A stretch of DNA of 64,000 nucleotides, taken from NCBI GenBank assembly GCA_020200135.1, contig JAIVJI010000030.1, positions 1-64,000 of the forward strand. The letters are read 5' to 3'. The notes beneath the pieces are model-generated. The model made no database searches, was not told the origin of the DNA, and saw only the letters and a program-made list of their open reading frames with translations. Made by a program: the position numbers and the translations under genes. The DNA is from Acidobacteriota bacterium. Its GTDB lineage: Bacteria > Acidobacteriota > Blastocatellia > Pyrinomonadales > Pyrinomonadaceae. Shown in pieces: positions 55,127 to 63,980 of this stretch; position 1 is the first letter of the stretch; every line of letters starts with the position of its first letter.

Positions 55127-55404
55127 ATTCAGGGAAGAAATCTAACTACTATTTTGCCGAATGGTTCGGTCAAACTACGCAATAGCGTGTGAAAAGCCGA
55201 ATCAACCGGGGTGACACCGTGATAGAAGATGAAAACCGAGCGGTTCGGTCTGACTCGGTGAAGAAGTGGCGGAAGCCGGGACTACGGCGCGGGGAAGATG
55301 ATGCACCTTTTGGGGGGCGGATTCAACGATTTCTCGGATGAGTTTCGGTCTGCGAGCTTGCGCGGTTAGTTGTTAATGGCTAAAGCGTCGATTTTCAGGC
55401 AAAA
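55127..55404. other. Non-coding region with two CCGA-N5-TTCGG dyads
   Basis: No gene seen. Two similar 13-bp palindromes, CCGAATGGTTCGG (55157-55169) and CCGAGCGGTTCGG (55236-55248), lie 79 bp apart start to start, immediately upstream of the first cassette gene. They could be operator sites or part of a former integron attachment/promoter region. Confidence 0.5.
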
Positions 55405-55635
55405 AGTTTGGCTGGTCGCCCTCGGAGGCTGAAGGTTCGGCGTCGGGGGCCAACATTCGAGCCTCTGAGGCGGAATTTTCCACTCCGGAGGTGGAAAGTC
55501 GGGCTTTTTTTCCTGAAAGTCGAGCCTTTGGGGCGGAAGTTTGAGCCTCCGAGGCCAGGGATTTGACCTCGGGGGCCCGGCTTTCCGCCCTGAAGGCTCG
55601 ACTTTCAGGAAAAAAAGGTGAAAGTTGAGGTTCCG
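55405..55635. repeat. 21-bp tandem repeat array
   Basis: About eleven imperfect units with 21-bp period, consensus close to AGGCGGAAATTTCGAGCCTCC plus G. Examples start at 55405, 55426, 55447 and 55468. Because the period is divisible by three, the reverse strand reads as a 7-residue peptide repeat in every frame, but none is an evident gene. The array overlaps the last ~30 bp of the gene at 55605-56090. Confidence 0.75.
55505..55616. repeat. 24-bp perfect inverted repeat within the tandem array
   Basis: Left arm (55505-55528) begins TTTTTTTCCTGAAAGTCG; right arm (55593-55616) is its exact reverse complement, ending AGGAAAAAAA. They are separated by 64 bp. On the minus strand it lies at the 3' end of the 55605-56090 gene, so it may act in termination. 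Confidence 0.7.
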
Positions 55636-56090
55636 AGTCGGCGGGGTCGGGATTTGCGCGCGAAACGCTGGCCGAGGGCGTCGAGCGCGCCGTCGAGTGC
55701 GGAGCCCTTGCCACCCGCGCGCGCGTACTGGTAGACGAGCAGCGCCGAGGCGTAAGCCTCGCTGCCGACCTCCATGTGTGTGTCTTCGACCAGCTCGCTC
55801 AACTGTGAGAGCGCGGCCATGATGGGCGAGAGCGCGGAGAGCAACTCCACGTCCCTGCGCATCTCGCCCACGTCGAAGGAGCGAGGGAGGATGTCCGGGT
55901 TGAGCGTGGCGACTTCGAGCGCCTGCGTGACGAAGCCGCGGCTCTTGTCTCCCATCCTCGGGAGCGAGCGCCGCTCCTCGGGCGTCAGGTCTACGAGGAA
56001 GGGGAGTTTTTCGCGGATGGTGTTGACGGCGGCGAGCACGGCCTGGCGGTCGGCGTCGCCGAGCGTGGCGCTGACGCGGTTCTCCGGCAT
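55605..56090 (-). CDS. Conserved hypothetical protein
   Basis: 161 residues, mostly helical: MPENRVSATLGDADRQAVLA, REKLPFLVDLTPEERRSLPR, MGDKSRGFVTQALEVATLNP. It resembles a small uncharacterised family recurring in soil bacteria, often near toxin-like or membrane genes (recollection, not checked). No signal peptide or membrane helix. A GGGAG Shine-Dalgarno precedes the ATG. The last ~15 residues (RRLGTSTFTFFS region) are encoded by the tandem repeat array and are probably not conserved. Confidence 0.65.
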   Translation of the reverse strand: MPENRVSATLGDADRQAVLAAVNTIREKLPFLVDLTPEERRSLPRMGDKSRGFVTQALEVATLNPDILPRSFDVGEMRRDVELLSALSPIMAALSQLSELVEDTHMEVGSEAYASALLVYQYARAGGKGSALDGALDALGQRFARKSRPRRLGTSTFTFFS

Positions 56091-56299
56091 AGGGGTCTCC
56101 CTGGCTGAGGCCCGCGCTTGAGGCGGCGGGGCGTGCGGCGGCCGGTGTCAAGCGCGGGGTCGGAAGAGAAGCCGACGGGGTAAGGAACCCGCCGGATGAT
56201 GCGAACCCCTTGAGCGCCGACAAAGTATGCCCGCCGCGTGGGAATGTCAACCGAAATTTGGCCGCCCGCTTATCACCCTGAGCGGAGACCCAATGCGGA

Positions 56300-56325
56300 A
56301 GGGGAGGGGTTAATGACCCTCCCCT
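56300..56325 (-). terminator. Hairpin downstream of the FHA gene
   Basis: AGGGGAGGG (56300-56308) pairs with CCCTCCCCT (56317-56325). There is no clear T-run, so it is a weak terminator candidate for the kinase/FHA operon. Confidence 0.45.
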
Positions 56326-56359
56326 CCTTCGTCTCAACGGAAGCTCGCCGCAGCCCCGC

Positions 56360-57235
56360 TCACTTCGGCTGGATGCGGAGGGTGAAGCTGGCGATGTCTA
56401 TCTTCTGGTCGGGGAGGACTTCGACGCGCTCTTCGCGTGGGACTTCGCGGCCGCCGACGAAGGTGGGGTTGCGACCCGTGGGGGTGAACCAGAAGCGGCC
56501 CGTGTTGTCGAGTTCGAGCGTGGCGTGCGAGCGGCTGACCTCGGGGTCGCCCTTGATGGGGAGGTCGACGGTGACGGACTTCGACCCGCGCCCGATGGTG
56601 ATCTCGTTCTTCAGGACGGGGAGGACGGATTGCCGCTGCCCGTTGTGCCAGACCTCGACGCTGTAGAGCTCTGTGGGTCGGACGGAGACCTTCGTCACGT
56701 CGCTCTCCAGCTCGCCCGTCTCGCCGCCGGACGAGGCGGCGGCGGCGGGCGCCGTGGTCTGCGCGGCGGCGCCGGCGGCCGACAGCTCGGCGGGGCGCGC
56801 GGTGACCATCGTGTGGCCGCCCTGCTCGTTCGACTCCCAGACGGGCTGGACGCGGAACTCGCCCTTGTTGAGCGTGCCGTCGACTCTCAGCTCGACGGCG
56901 AAGGACTTGGTGGCGAGCTGCGTCTGACCCGACAGCTCGCGCGCGCGCTCCGAGAGGACGTAGTAGAGCCCCTGCTCCAGCCCGCGCCGCTTCTCGCCCT
57001 GCCACTCCTTGTCGTCGTCGTTCGAGAGGTAGACGACGTACTCGGGCGGGATGTAGGTGGGCCCGCCGGGCGGGGTGAACATCTCGCGCTGCATGACGGC
57101 CTCGACCTCGCGAGCGACCTTGACGAGGAACTCCTCCCAGACGCGTCGCGGCCGCGCACCAGCGTCCACCTCGGCCAGCGGGTCGTCGGAGACCTCGCCG
57201 TCAATCCAGCGCCGAATCGAATCCAGTATGCTCAC
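56360..57235 (-). CDS. FHA-domain protein, FhaA-like
   Basis: 291 residues. The N-terminal domain (~30-150; WEEFLVKVAREVEAVMQREM, EYVVYLSNDDDKEWQ) resembles the N-terminal domain of actinobacterial FhaA (DUF3662). An Ala-rich linker follows. The C-terminal FHA domain (~210-290) has the phosphothreonine-binding residues in ITIGRGSKS, EVSRSHATLELD and GRNPTFVGG. It should read phosphorylation by the kinase encoded just upstream (46 bp). Last gene of the pbpA-rodA-PP2C-kinase-FHA set. Confidence 0.88.
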   Translation of the reverse strand: MSILDSIRRWIDGEVSDDPLAEVDAGARPRRVWEEFLVKVAREVEAVMQREMFTPPGGPTYIPPEYVVYLSNDDDKEWQGEKRRGLEQGLYYVLSERARELSGQTQLATKSFAVELRVDGTLNKGEFRVQPVWESNEQGGHTMVTARPAELSAAGAAAQTTAPAAAASSGGETGELESDVTKVSVRPTELYSVEVWHNGQRQSVLPVLKNEITIGRGSKSVTVDLPIKGDPEVSRSHATLELDNTGRFWFTPTGRNPTFVGGREVPREERVEVLPDQKIDIASFTLRIQPK

Positions 57236-57280
57236 AGTCGTTTGTCACCTCTTCTGCGGGGCAAGAATAAACACCCGTAA

Positions 57281-58879
57281 CTAAGACCTGGCTCTCAGGA
57301 GCGTGCGGTTGACCCAGCCCTCGTCGGCCGAGTCGGGGTCGGCCTTGGGGCGCGAGTGCTCGATGACCTGCACCTGGCACCACTTGCCGCTCACCTGCAA
57401 AACTTTCACGCGCGACCCGCTCTCGGCCAGCCCGACCTTCGTGTAGCTGGTGTCGGGGCCCTTGCGCAGGTTGACGTCGGTCGTCGTCAGGAACTCGTCG
57501 CCGGCCGCGACGTTCCTGCCCGCGCCCGCCCCGGCCTGCGGCTGCGGCCGCGCCTCGCCGACGCCGCGCACGTTCCGGACGTAGCGGAACGTGGCGTAGA
57601 GCATCCCCGAGAAGGCCAGCAGCAGGAGCAGCGCGACGCCCCACCTGCGCAGGCGCGAGGGCGGGCGCGGCTGGCGCGGCTCACTGTAACCGCGCCGGTC
57701 GGCGAAAGTCCCCGCGGGCGGGTCCACGCCGGGGCGGGGCGAGAGGAAGTGACCGCCCGACGCTTCGGGGACGAGCCGCGCGTCCACGCCCCTCGCCTCG
57801 GAAATGGGGACGACGAAGCGGTGCCGCTGCGAGCCGCCGTCGGCGGGGCGCGACTGGCGGTCGAAAGTGGGCGCGGGCGGCGGTGCGGCCGAGAAGCCGC
57901 GCCCGCCCGAGTCGTTCTTGAATCCGCGCTCGTCGGGCTCGCCCGTCCCGGCGACGCCGCCGTCGGGCCGGCGGAGCGGGCGCGTCTGCGCCATCGTCGC
58001 GTCGCGTATCTCGCGCCAGAACTCCTCGACCGTCTGGTGCCGCTTCTCGGGGTGGGTCTGCGTCGCGCGCTCAAGCACCTTCAGGACGTAGCCCGCCCAC
58101 TGCTCGGCGGCGAACTCCTGCGGGAGCTGTGTGACGGGTCTCTGCGAGAAGCGGCGCGGCGCGCGTCCCGTCAGGAGCATGTAGGTCGTCTTCGCCAGCG
58201 AGTAGATGTCGGCGGCGGGCGTCAGCTGGATGACGCGGCGCGAGAGCGAGGCCGTTTCGAGCGGGCCCGTGACGCCGAGCGGGTGGTGCTCGGGCGCGGC
58301 GTAAACGTCCGTGCCGACGCGCGTGATGGCGCCCTCGCCCGCCTCGATCTTGGCGACGCCGAAGTCGGCTATCTTGATGGTGTGCTGGTCGGCCGTGAGC
58401 AGGAGGTTCTGCGGCTTGATGTCGCGGTGGATGACGCCGTGCTTGTGCGCGTGCGCGAGCCCGTTGCAGACCTGTTCGAGGTAGAAGAGCGCGCCGTCGA
58501 GCGGCAGCGGCCGGCGCAGCACCAGCGCCTGCAAGTCACCGCCCGGCAGGTACTCGACGACGAGGTAGTGGAACGTGCGGTCCTGGAGGTCGATGGCCGT
58601 GCCGTGGCCGAGGCGGCTGATGATGTTGGGGTGGCGCACGCGGTCGAGCGCGACGGCCTCGTTGCGGAAGTTCTCGACGAGGGTGCGCTCCAGCTCGGGG
58701 TCGGGCGCCCCCTGGAGGTGCGTGTTGAGCGCCTTGATGACGACCGTGCGCGGCGCGCCCGCCGGCGCCGCCGTGTCCTCCGCCACGTAGACCTCGGAGT
58801 AGCTGCCGCGCCCGAGGCAGTCGAGGACGTTGTAGCGACCGTCGAGTCTACACTGTTGAAGCTTCAGCTCGCTCATCAC
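57281..58879 (-). CDS. Ser/Thr protein kinase with transmembrane helix and SH3-like domain
   Basis: 532 residues. Kinase domain ~17-290: glycine loop LGRGSYSEVYVAED, the Lys in VVIKAL, catalytic HRDIKPQNLLL, DFG in IADFGVAKIE, and an activation segment with VGTDVYAAPE. A Pro/Gly-rich juxtamembrane region leads to one helix (~408-430) and an extracytoplasmic bacterial SH3 domain (~460-530; TTTDVNLRKGPDTSYTKV). PASTA repeats, as found in PknB, are absent. It lies 3 bp downstream of the PP2C gene. Likely a membrane receptor kinase for cell-wall growth. Confidence 0.93.
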   Translation of the reverse strand: MMSELKLQQCRLDGRYNVLDCLGRGSYSEVYVAEDTAAPAGAPRTVVIKALNTHLQGAPDPELERTLVENFRNEAVALDRVRHPNIISRLGHGTAIDLQDRTFHYLVVEYLPGGDLQALVLRRPLPLDGALFYLEQVCNGLAHAHKHGVIHRDIKPQNLLLTADQHTIKIADFGVAKIEAGEGAITRVGTDVYAAPEHHPLGVTGPLETASLSRRVIQLTPAADIYSLAKTTYMLLTGRAPRRFSQRPVTQLPQEFAAEQWAGYVLKVLERATQTHPEKRHQTVEEFWREIRDATMAQTRPLRRPDGGVAGTGEPDERGFKNDSGGRGFSAAPPPAPTFDRQSRPADGGSQRHRFVVPISEARGVDARLVPEASGGHFLSPRPGVDPPAGTFADRRGYSEPRQPRPPSRLRRWGVALLLLLAFSGMLYATFRYVRNVRGVGEARPQPQAGAGAGRNVAAGDEFLTTTDVNLRKGPDTSYTKVGLAESGSRVKVLQVSGKWCQVQVIEHSRPKADPDSADEGWVNRTLLRARS

Positions 58880-58882
58880 AAG

Positions 58883-60496
58883 TCAGGGCGTCGGCGCGGC
58901 GGCCGGCTCGCCGACGGCCGGGGTCGTTTGCGGCTGGCGCACGAACTCCGAGAGCGCCTCGGCCGCCACGCGCGCGGCCGCCTCGTTGCGCGCCCGCACG
59001 TGCGCGGCGACCTCCGCGAGCCGCGCGTCTATCTTCAGCTCCCCGTTCGCCGGGGTCATGTTCTCGCCCGCCCTCTGTATCGCGCGCTCGAAGGCGGCGG
59101 CGGCCTCGGGCTGGCGGTCGGTCAGAAGCAGCGCGCGCCCGTAGAGGTAAAGGAACTCGGGGTCGGTGGACTCCAGCGGCCGACCCTGCGCGTCGGCCGC
59201 CATCCGCTCGGCCTCGGAGGCGGGAGAGAGGTCTACGGCGCGGCGCAGGCGCCCGAACCTGTCGGCCGCGCTCTCGGCGGGCGGGGCGGCCGTAGACCCC
59301 ACGCCCGCCGTGTTCGCGGGCGTCGGCGACGCCGCCACATCGGGCGCGAGGCCCAGGCGCTGCGACATGCCCTTGCGCTCGAAGACCATCCCGACGTAGA
59401 AGGCGAGCCCCACGGCGCCGAGCGTGAGCAGCAGCGCGCCGAGCGCCAGCAGCCCGCGCCCCGAGCCGCCCACGGGCGCGCGGACGTTGGATGAGCCCTC
59501 GTCGCCCCGTGATGTCTTCTCCGTCGCGTGTTCGGCGTCGGCCGTCCGCGGCTTCGCGCCGGCCGCCGCGGGCGCCGGCGCGGCGGTCGCCACGGCGGCG
59601 CCCGCGTTGTCGAAGGGTCTGCGGAGCAGCGGGGGCGAGGCGTCGGAGAGCGTGGCCGCGCGGCCGAGGTCGGGGCGCTCGCGGACGAGCGTCTGCTCGT
59701 CGTCTGCGTCTTCCTCGTCGCCCGTCGCGCGCCGGCCCCCGCCGTCACCGCCGACGCGCACGAGGACGGCCGTCAGGTTGTCCTCGGCGCCGCGCTCGTA
59801 GCAGCGGCGCTTCATCTCTTCGCACGCGGCTTCGAGCGAGCGCGCGTTGCGCAGGACGGAGTTCAGCTCGTCGTCGGGGATGTGGCGCGTGATGCCGTCG
59901 GAGCAGAGGAGGAAGACGGTGCCGCTCTCGACGTCGAAGGTGCGCGTGTCCACCTCGACCGAGGCTTCGGCGCCGAGCGCGCGGCTGATGACGTTGCGGT
60001 TGGGGTGGTGCGCGGCCTGCTCGGCCGTCAGTCGGCCGGCCCTCATCTCCTCCTCGACGAGCGAGTGGTCGTCGGTCTCGCGGCTGAGCCGGCCGTCGGG
60101 GGAGAGGCGGTAGAGGCGCGAGTCGCCGACGTGCCCCACCGTCGCGCGCAAGCCCTCGAGGTGGAGCGCGACGATGGTCGTGGCCATCATCGCGAAGCGA
60201 GGCTGCTCGCGCGACATGCGGAAGATGGAGTCGTTGGCCCGCTGGATGGCTATCTCCATCAGGTCTTCGACGTCCTCCCCCGCGCGCTGGTTGACGAACG
60301 CCTCGCGGAGGACTTCGACGGCGGTCTGCGAAGCGACCTCGCCGGCCTGCGCCCCGCCGACGCCGTCGGCGACGGCGAAGACGCCGAGCGCGGGCTCGCT
60401 GAGCATCGAGTCTTCGTTCTCAGGGCGCTTGTCGCTCAGGCCGCGGTCTGTGACGGCCGCCACCTCAAGGGTTACGCCCACGGGGTCATCTGTCAT
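58883..60496 (-). CDS. PP2C-type Ser/Thr phosphatase with transmembrane helix and C-terminal extension
   Basis: 537 residues from the ATG at 60496, which overlaps the rodA stop (ATGA). PP2C domain ~10-250: [17 protein letters not shown], the metal site [41 protein letters not shown], and [12 protein letters not shown] low-complexity linker is followed by a helix (~345-372, [20 protein letters not shown]) and a ~165-residue helical, TPR-like tail outside the catalytic domain. It parallels PstP, whose extracytoplasmic part is shorter. It should oppose the neighbouring kinase. Confidence 0.93.
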   Translation of the reverse strand: MTDDPVGVTLEVAAVTDRGLSDKRPENEDSMLSEPALGVFAVADGVGGAQAGEVASQTAVEVLREAFVNQRAGEDVEDLMEIAIQRANDSIFRMSREQPRFAMMATTIVALHLEGLRATVGHVGDSRLYRLSPDGRLSRETDDHSLVEEEMRAGRLTAEQAAHHPNRNVISRALGAEASVEVDTRTFDVESGTVFLLCSDGITRHIPDDELNSVLRNARSLEAACEEMKRRCYERGAEDNLTAVLVRVGGDGGGRRATGDEEDADDEQTLVRERPDLGRAATLSDASPPLLRRPFDNAGAAVATAAPAPAAAGAKPRTADAEHATEKTSRGDEGSSNVRAPVGGSGRGLLALGALLLTLGAVGLAFYVGMVFERKGMSQRLGLAPDVAASPTPANTAGVGSTAAPPAESAADRFGRLRRAVDLSPASEAERMAADAQGRPLESTDPEFLYLYGRALLLTDRQPEAAAAFERAIQRAGENMTPANGELKIDARLAEVAAHVRARNEAAARVAAEALSEFVRQPQTTPAVGEPAAAPTP

Positions 60497-61258
60497 TGAA
60501 CCGCCTCCGGGACTCTGTAGTCTTCCTCCTCGCGCGGGAGAGCCGCCGCGGCGGCGGGCCGGCCGAGCGGCGACTCGGCGTCGCTCGCGTTGCGGTGCGA
60601 GAAGGCCAGGAGCATGCCGAGCATGGCAAAGCTCGTGATCAGGCTGAAGCCCCCGTGACTGACGAAGGGGAGCGTGATGCCCGTCATCGGCAGGGCGCGC
60701 GTCGTGCCGCCGATGTTGACGAGCGCCTGGAAGCCGATGAAGGCCGTGAGCCCCGCCGAGCAGAGCTTGGTGAACATGTCGCGCGCCTCGATGGAGGTGC
60801 GGACGCCGGCGAGGACGAAGACGATGAGCGCGAGGATGACGACCGCGCCCCCGACGAGGCCGAACTCCTCGGCGATGGCCGCGTAGATGTAGTCCGAGTC
60901 GGCGACGGGGATGACCTCGGAGAAGCCCAGCCCCAGCCCCCGCCCGGTCACCCGCCCGGCCGCCAGCCCGAACGTCGCCTGCGAGGGCTGGAACGCGATG
61001 CGGTCGAACCACACGTCGACGTTGACCGTGCGCTGCATCGCCGGGCTCGACTCGGCCAGCTCGCGCATGCGCTGGTCGCGCGCGAGCGCGTCCTCGTAGT
61101 CCCCCTTCCACCACGCGGTGTCGGGCGACGGCGGGTCGAAGCCGTCGAGCCAGAGGTGGAAGCGCTGCTTGATGCGGTCGGGGAGCACGGCGCGGACGGG
61201 CGTGGCGAGCGTGGCCAGCGTCGGCACGCGCTCCTGCACGGCGGGCGGGAGCGCGGCA
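60493..61258 (-). CDS. rodA: RodA/FtsW-type glycosyltransferase, C-terminal fragment
   Basis: Downstream half of a SEDS peptidoglycan polymerase. Authentic sequence begins near 61256 ([14 protein letters not shown]). It includes [40 protein letters not shown], and the conserved [20 protein letters not shown] with [16 protein letters not shown] near the C-terminus, all SEDS signatures. It is out of frame with the N-terminal half. The protein should polymerise glycan strands with the PBP encoded upstream. Confidence 0.88.
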
Positions 61259-61265
61259 TGCCCCA
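61245..61265. other. Deletion seam inside rodA
   Basis: The N-terminal frame ends at [11 protein letters not shown] and the C-terminal frame starts at [10 protein letters not shown], with a frame change. An estimated ~40-60 residues, including one or two membrane helices, are missing. Confidence 0.75.
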
Positions 61266-62006
61266 GTAGGTGCGCGCCAGCTCGCGGTAGTGCATCGTCA
61301 GGATGCCGGCGAAGCCGAGGAGGAAGGGAATCTTCGACGGCTCCCACGGCGTCATGTTGCCGCCGAACTTGCCGGCGCTCGACCAGACGACGGCGGCCAG
61401 GAGCGGGAGCAGCGTGCCGAGCACGATGACGAAGCTGTGGCGCTGCGCCCAGTCGAGGTAGCGGTCCTGCGTGCAGAACCAGTAGGCCGCCGCCAGCGCG
61501 AAGAAGGCGACGAGCGGGACCCACGTGAAAGAGGAGAAGAGCGCGCGCCCGACCGTGACGTTCGAGCGGCGCACGACCTCGGGCGTCGCCTCGGGCTCGG
61601 CCGCCGTCGGGTCGAGCCCCATCGCCTGCTTCTTTTCGGGGCCGTAGAACTGGCTGATGTAGCGCAGCCGCTGCACCTGCGTCTTCTCGGCGCGCGCCTG
61701 CGCCTTGTTGCCCGAGCCGTACTCGGGGTCGCTGTAGAGCCTGTACTGGACGAGCAGGCCGACCGAGAAGAGCAGCACGGCCGTCGTGTAGAGCGCCCAA
61801 CTGCCCTTGAAGCGCATCACGCGCGAGAGCCAGAAGAGCAGGACGATGAGCGGCGCGTAAAGCAGAAGGTCGCGCACCGCGCCGACGACGGACGGCTCGT
61901 ACCCGCGCAGCAGTGCCGAGTCGTAGACGGCGACGTAGCCGACGACCTCCAGGCCGACGATCAGCAGCAGCAACAGCAGGTGTGTCGAAGCGCGATTCCT
62001 CATCAA
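61256..62006 (-). CDS. rodA: RodA/FtsW-type glycosyltransferase, N-terminal fragment
   Basis: Upstream half, starting at the ATG at 62006 ([20 protein letters not shown]). About 251 residues with membrane helices near 8-26, 43-62, 72-88, 158-176 and 190-208. It then reaches the [19 protein letters not shown] loop and breaks off. A long non-membrane loop (~90-150) is unusual for short RodA proteins but is recalled from acidobacterial homologues. It lies 18 bp downstream of the PBP gene. Confidence 0.85.
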
Positions 62007-62024
62007 AGAATTCCCCCGTGTGCT

Positions 62025-63980
62025 TTACTGATTGGCCCGGTTCGCCGCGCCCCCGCGGGGCCGGGCGGCGGGCGTCGCGCGCGGCTGCGCGTTCGCGTTC
62101 GTCCCGGTCGGCGGTGGCTGCGTTGGCCGCGCCGGCCCCTGCCCCTGCCCCCGCATCGGCTGTTGGGGGGCGGGCGCAGCACCCGGCACTTCCAGCAGGC
62201 CGAGCTCGCGCGCCTTGAGCACCAGCGCGGCCGCGATGGGCGCGGCGGCCCGCGCGCCGTAGCCCCCGCCTTCGACGATGACGGCGATGGCGAGCTGCGG
62301 CCGGTCGAGCGGCGCGATGCAGAGGTACCAGCTGTCGATGCGGAACTCCGGGTCGAGCATCGTCTCCCAGTACTCGCGTATGGGGTTGCCGCGGCGGTCG
62401 CGCTCGATCTTCTTGACCTTCCGCTCCTCGCCGGTCTTCGGGTCGTAGAGCGGAATCTGCTTTTCGGCCGTGCCGGTCTTGCCGCCGGTGATGATGCCCT
62501 GCGCGTGGACGGGCGCCAGCACGCTGGTCGCCGTGCCCTGCGAGCCGCCGGCGACGAGCCCCATGATGCGGCGCATCTCGGCCGCGTGCTGCGGCGCCGC
62601 GGCCTGCGCCCAGGCCTCCGGCGCGCGGTCGTACTCTATCTTCGGCTTCATCAGCTTGCCTTCGAGGTTGCCGACCGCCGCCGCGACGAGCGCCATCTGG
62701 AGCGGCGTCATCTGGCCCGCATAGCCCTGCCCGAAGCCGATAAGGCCGAGGTCGTACGGCCGCTCGCGCGGGTAGAGCGCGACCGTCGCTTTGACGGGCG
62801 CGAGCGCGCGCGCGACCGCCGGCTGGCCGGCGTTCCAGATTTCGGGCTGCCGGCCGCCGCCCAGAGCCTCACGCGGGCTGCCGACCGGAGTCATCCCGAG
62901 CTTGGCCAGCTCGGCGGCCAGCTTCTCCGGCCCGAGCTTGATGGCCATCTGCGCGAAGTACTGGTTGCACGAAACTTCGAGCGCCGTGTCGATGCCGATG
63001 TTCCCGTGGACTTCGCCCGTGCCGCCCGAGTCGAAGATGGGTCTGGCGCCGCGCTCGGCGTAGAAGCCCGCGCCGGAGCAGTTGAACTTCTGACCCTGAA
63101 GGCCGCTGTTGAAGGCCGCGAGCATGACGGCCGTCTTGAAAGTCGAGCCGGGGATGTAGCGCCCGCGCAGCGCGCGGTTGACGAGAGGCCGGTCGCGCTC
63201 GTTGGCGTTCAGGCGAAGCCAGGTCTCCTCGTCCTGCACCTCGCGCAGCGAGTAAGAGGGGTTGCTGTACATCGCCAGCACGTCGCCCGTCTGCGGGTTG
63301 AGGACGACGACCGCGCCGTTGCGGCCCTTGAGCAGCGCGACGGCCTCCTTCTGCAATTCGATGTCGATGGTCAGGCGCACGTCGAGGTTCGCCTGCTGCT
63401 TGATGTCGCGCCCCATCAGCACGTCCCACGCCTCGGGCGCGGCGCTGCTCTGGATGCCGAAGAGAGCGCGCTCGAGGCCGGGGTCGCCGCGGTCCGAGCC
63501 GAGCAGTTGCGACATCTCCGAGTCGAGCGTGTAGTCGCGCACGATCTGTCCGTTGGCCTCGCGCCGGTAGAGCGCGAGCGCCTTGTCGAGCCCCCCCGTG
63601 CGGTCGAGAATCCAGCCGCGCAGGGTGCTCTCGGCCAGACGCCGGTTGCGCAGGTCCTTGTAGCTCAGCTCCTGGAAGCGCTCGTTCGACTCGGCCGCGT
63701 ACTGCGCCCAGTAGACGTGGAAGCCGAAGACCGTCAGCGCGAGCAGGACGAAGATGAAGCGCAGCCCGCGCAGCCCCCGGTTGGTCGAGGTCGCGCCGAG
63801 CCGCTGCCTGACCTCCGCCGGCAGGTCTTCGGGCGCGACGGCTTCGAGCGCCGTCCTCCTCCTCCGCCTCATCAGCAGCAGCGAGACGAACAGGACCAGT
63901 GCCGTCAGAGCCAGCCCCGCCACGTAGACGAGGCTCAGCAGCGCGGGCTGCTTCTCGGGAATGTCTGCTAGAAACATCAT
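62025..63980 (-). CDS. Class B penicillin-binding protein (transpeptidase)
   Basis: 651 residues. The transpeptidase motifs are complete: SxxK in [11 protein letters not shown], SxN in [11 protein letters not shown], and KTG in GGKTGTAEK. The N-terminus has two hydrophobic segments, ~13-37 and ~72-92, rather than the single anchor usual for PbpA/PBP2; a basic stretch ([10 protein letters not shown]) lies between them. The C-terminal ~50 residues are Pro/Gln/Gly-rich. First visible gene of the cluster with the SEDS polymerase, its usual partner. The start ATG at 63980 directly abuts a family B repeat arm. Confidence 0.92.
   Translation of the reverse strand: MMFLADIPEKQPALLSLVYVAGLALTALVLFVSLLLMRRRRRTALEAVAPEDLPAEVRQRLGATSTNRGLRGLRFIFVLLALTVFGFHVYWAQYAAESNERFQELSYKDLRNRRLAESTLRGWILDRTGGLDKALALYRREANGQIVRDYTLDSEMSQLLGSDRGDPGLERALFGIQSSAAPEAWDVLMGRDIKQQANLDVRLTIDIELQKEAVALLKGRNGAVVVLNPQTGDVLAMYSNPSYSLREVQDEETWLRLNANERDRPLVNRALRGRYIPGSTFKTAVMLAAFNSGLQGQKFNCSGAGFYAERGARPIFDSGGTGEVHGNIGIDTALEVSCNQYFAQMAIKLGPEKLAAELAKLGMTPVGSPREALGGGRQPEIWNAGQPAVARALAPVKATVALYPRERPYDLGLIGFGQGYAGQMTPLQMALVAAAVGNLEGKLMKPKIEYDRAPEAWAQAAAPQHAAEMRRIMGLVAGGSQGTATSVLAPVHAQGIITGGKTGTAEKQIPLYDPKTGEERKVKKIERDRRGNPIREYWETMLDPEFRIDSWYLCIAPLDRPQLAIAVIVEGGGYGARAAAPIAAALVLKARELGLLEVPGAAPAPQQPMRGQGQGPARPTQPPPTGTNANAQPRATPAARPRGGAANRANQ

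Larger units (their letters stand above)
52992..55148 (-). mobile_element. Integron cassette array without integrase (CALIN-like)
   Basis: Four small minus-strand genes, each followed at its 3' end by a ~85-116-bp palindromic site with core-like ends (CTAAC and GTTAG types), three of them strongly alike. Gene-attC-gene-attC spacing, stop codons within or beside the sites, unrelated cargo, and visibly lower GC than the flanks are the hallmarks of integron gene cassettes. No tyrosine-recombinase integrase is found on either side in this window. The gene-proximal end of the array (higher coordinates) has GTTAGAT in gene orientation at about 55141-55147. Confidence 0.8.

Noticed and set aside
55373-55714. 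A 7-residue repeat protein encoded by the 21-bp array
   Set aside because: All three frames are repetitive by necessity, there is no ribosome binding site, and the frame overlaps the better-supported gene at 55605-56090.
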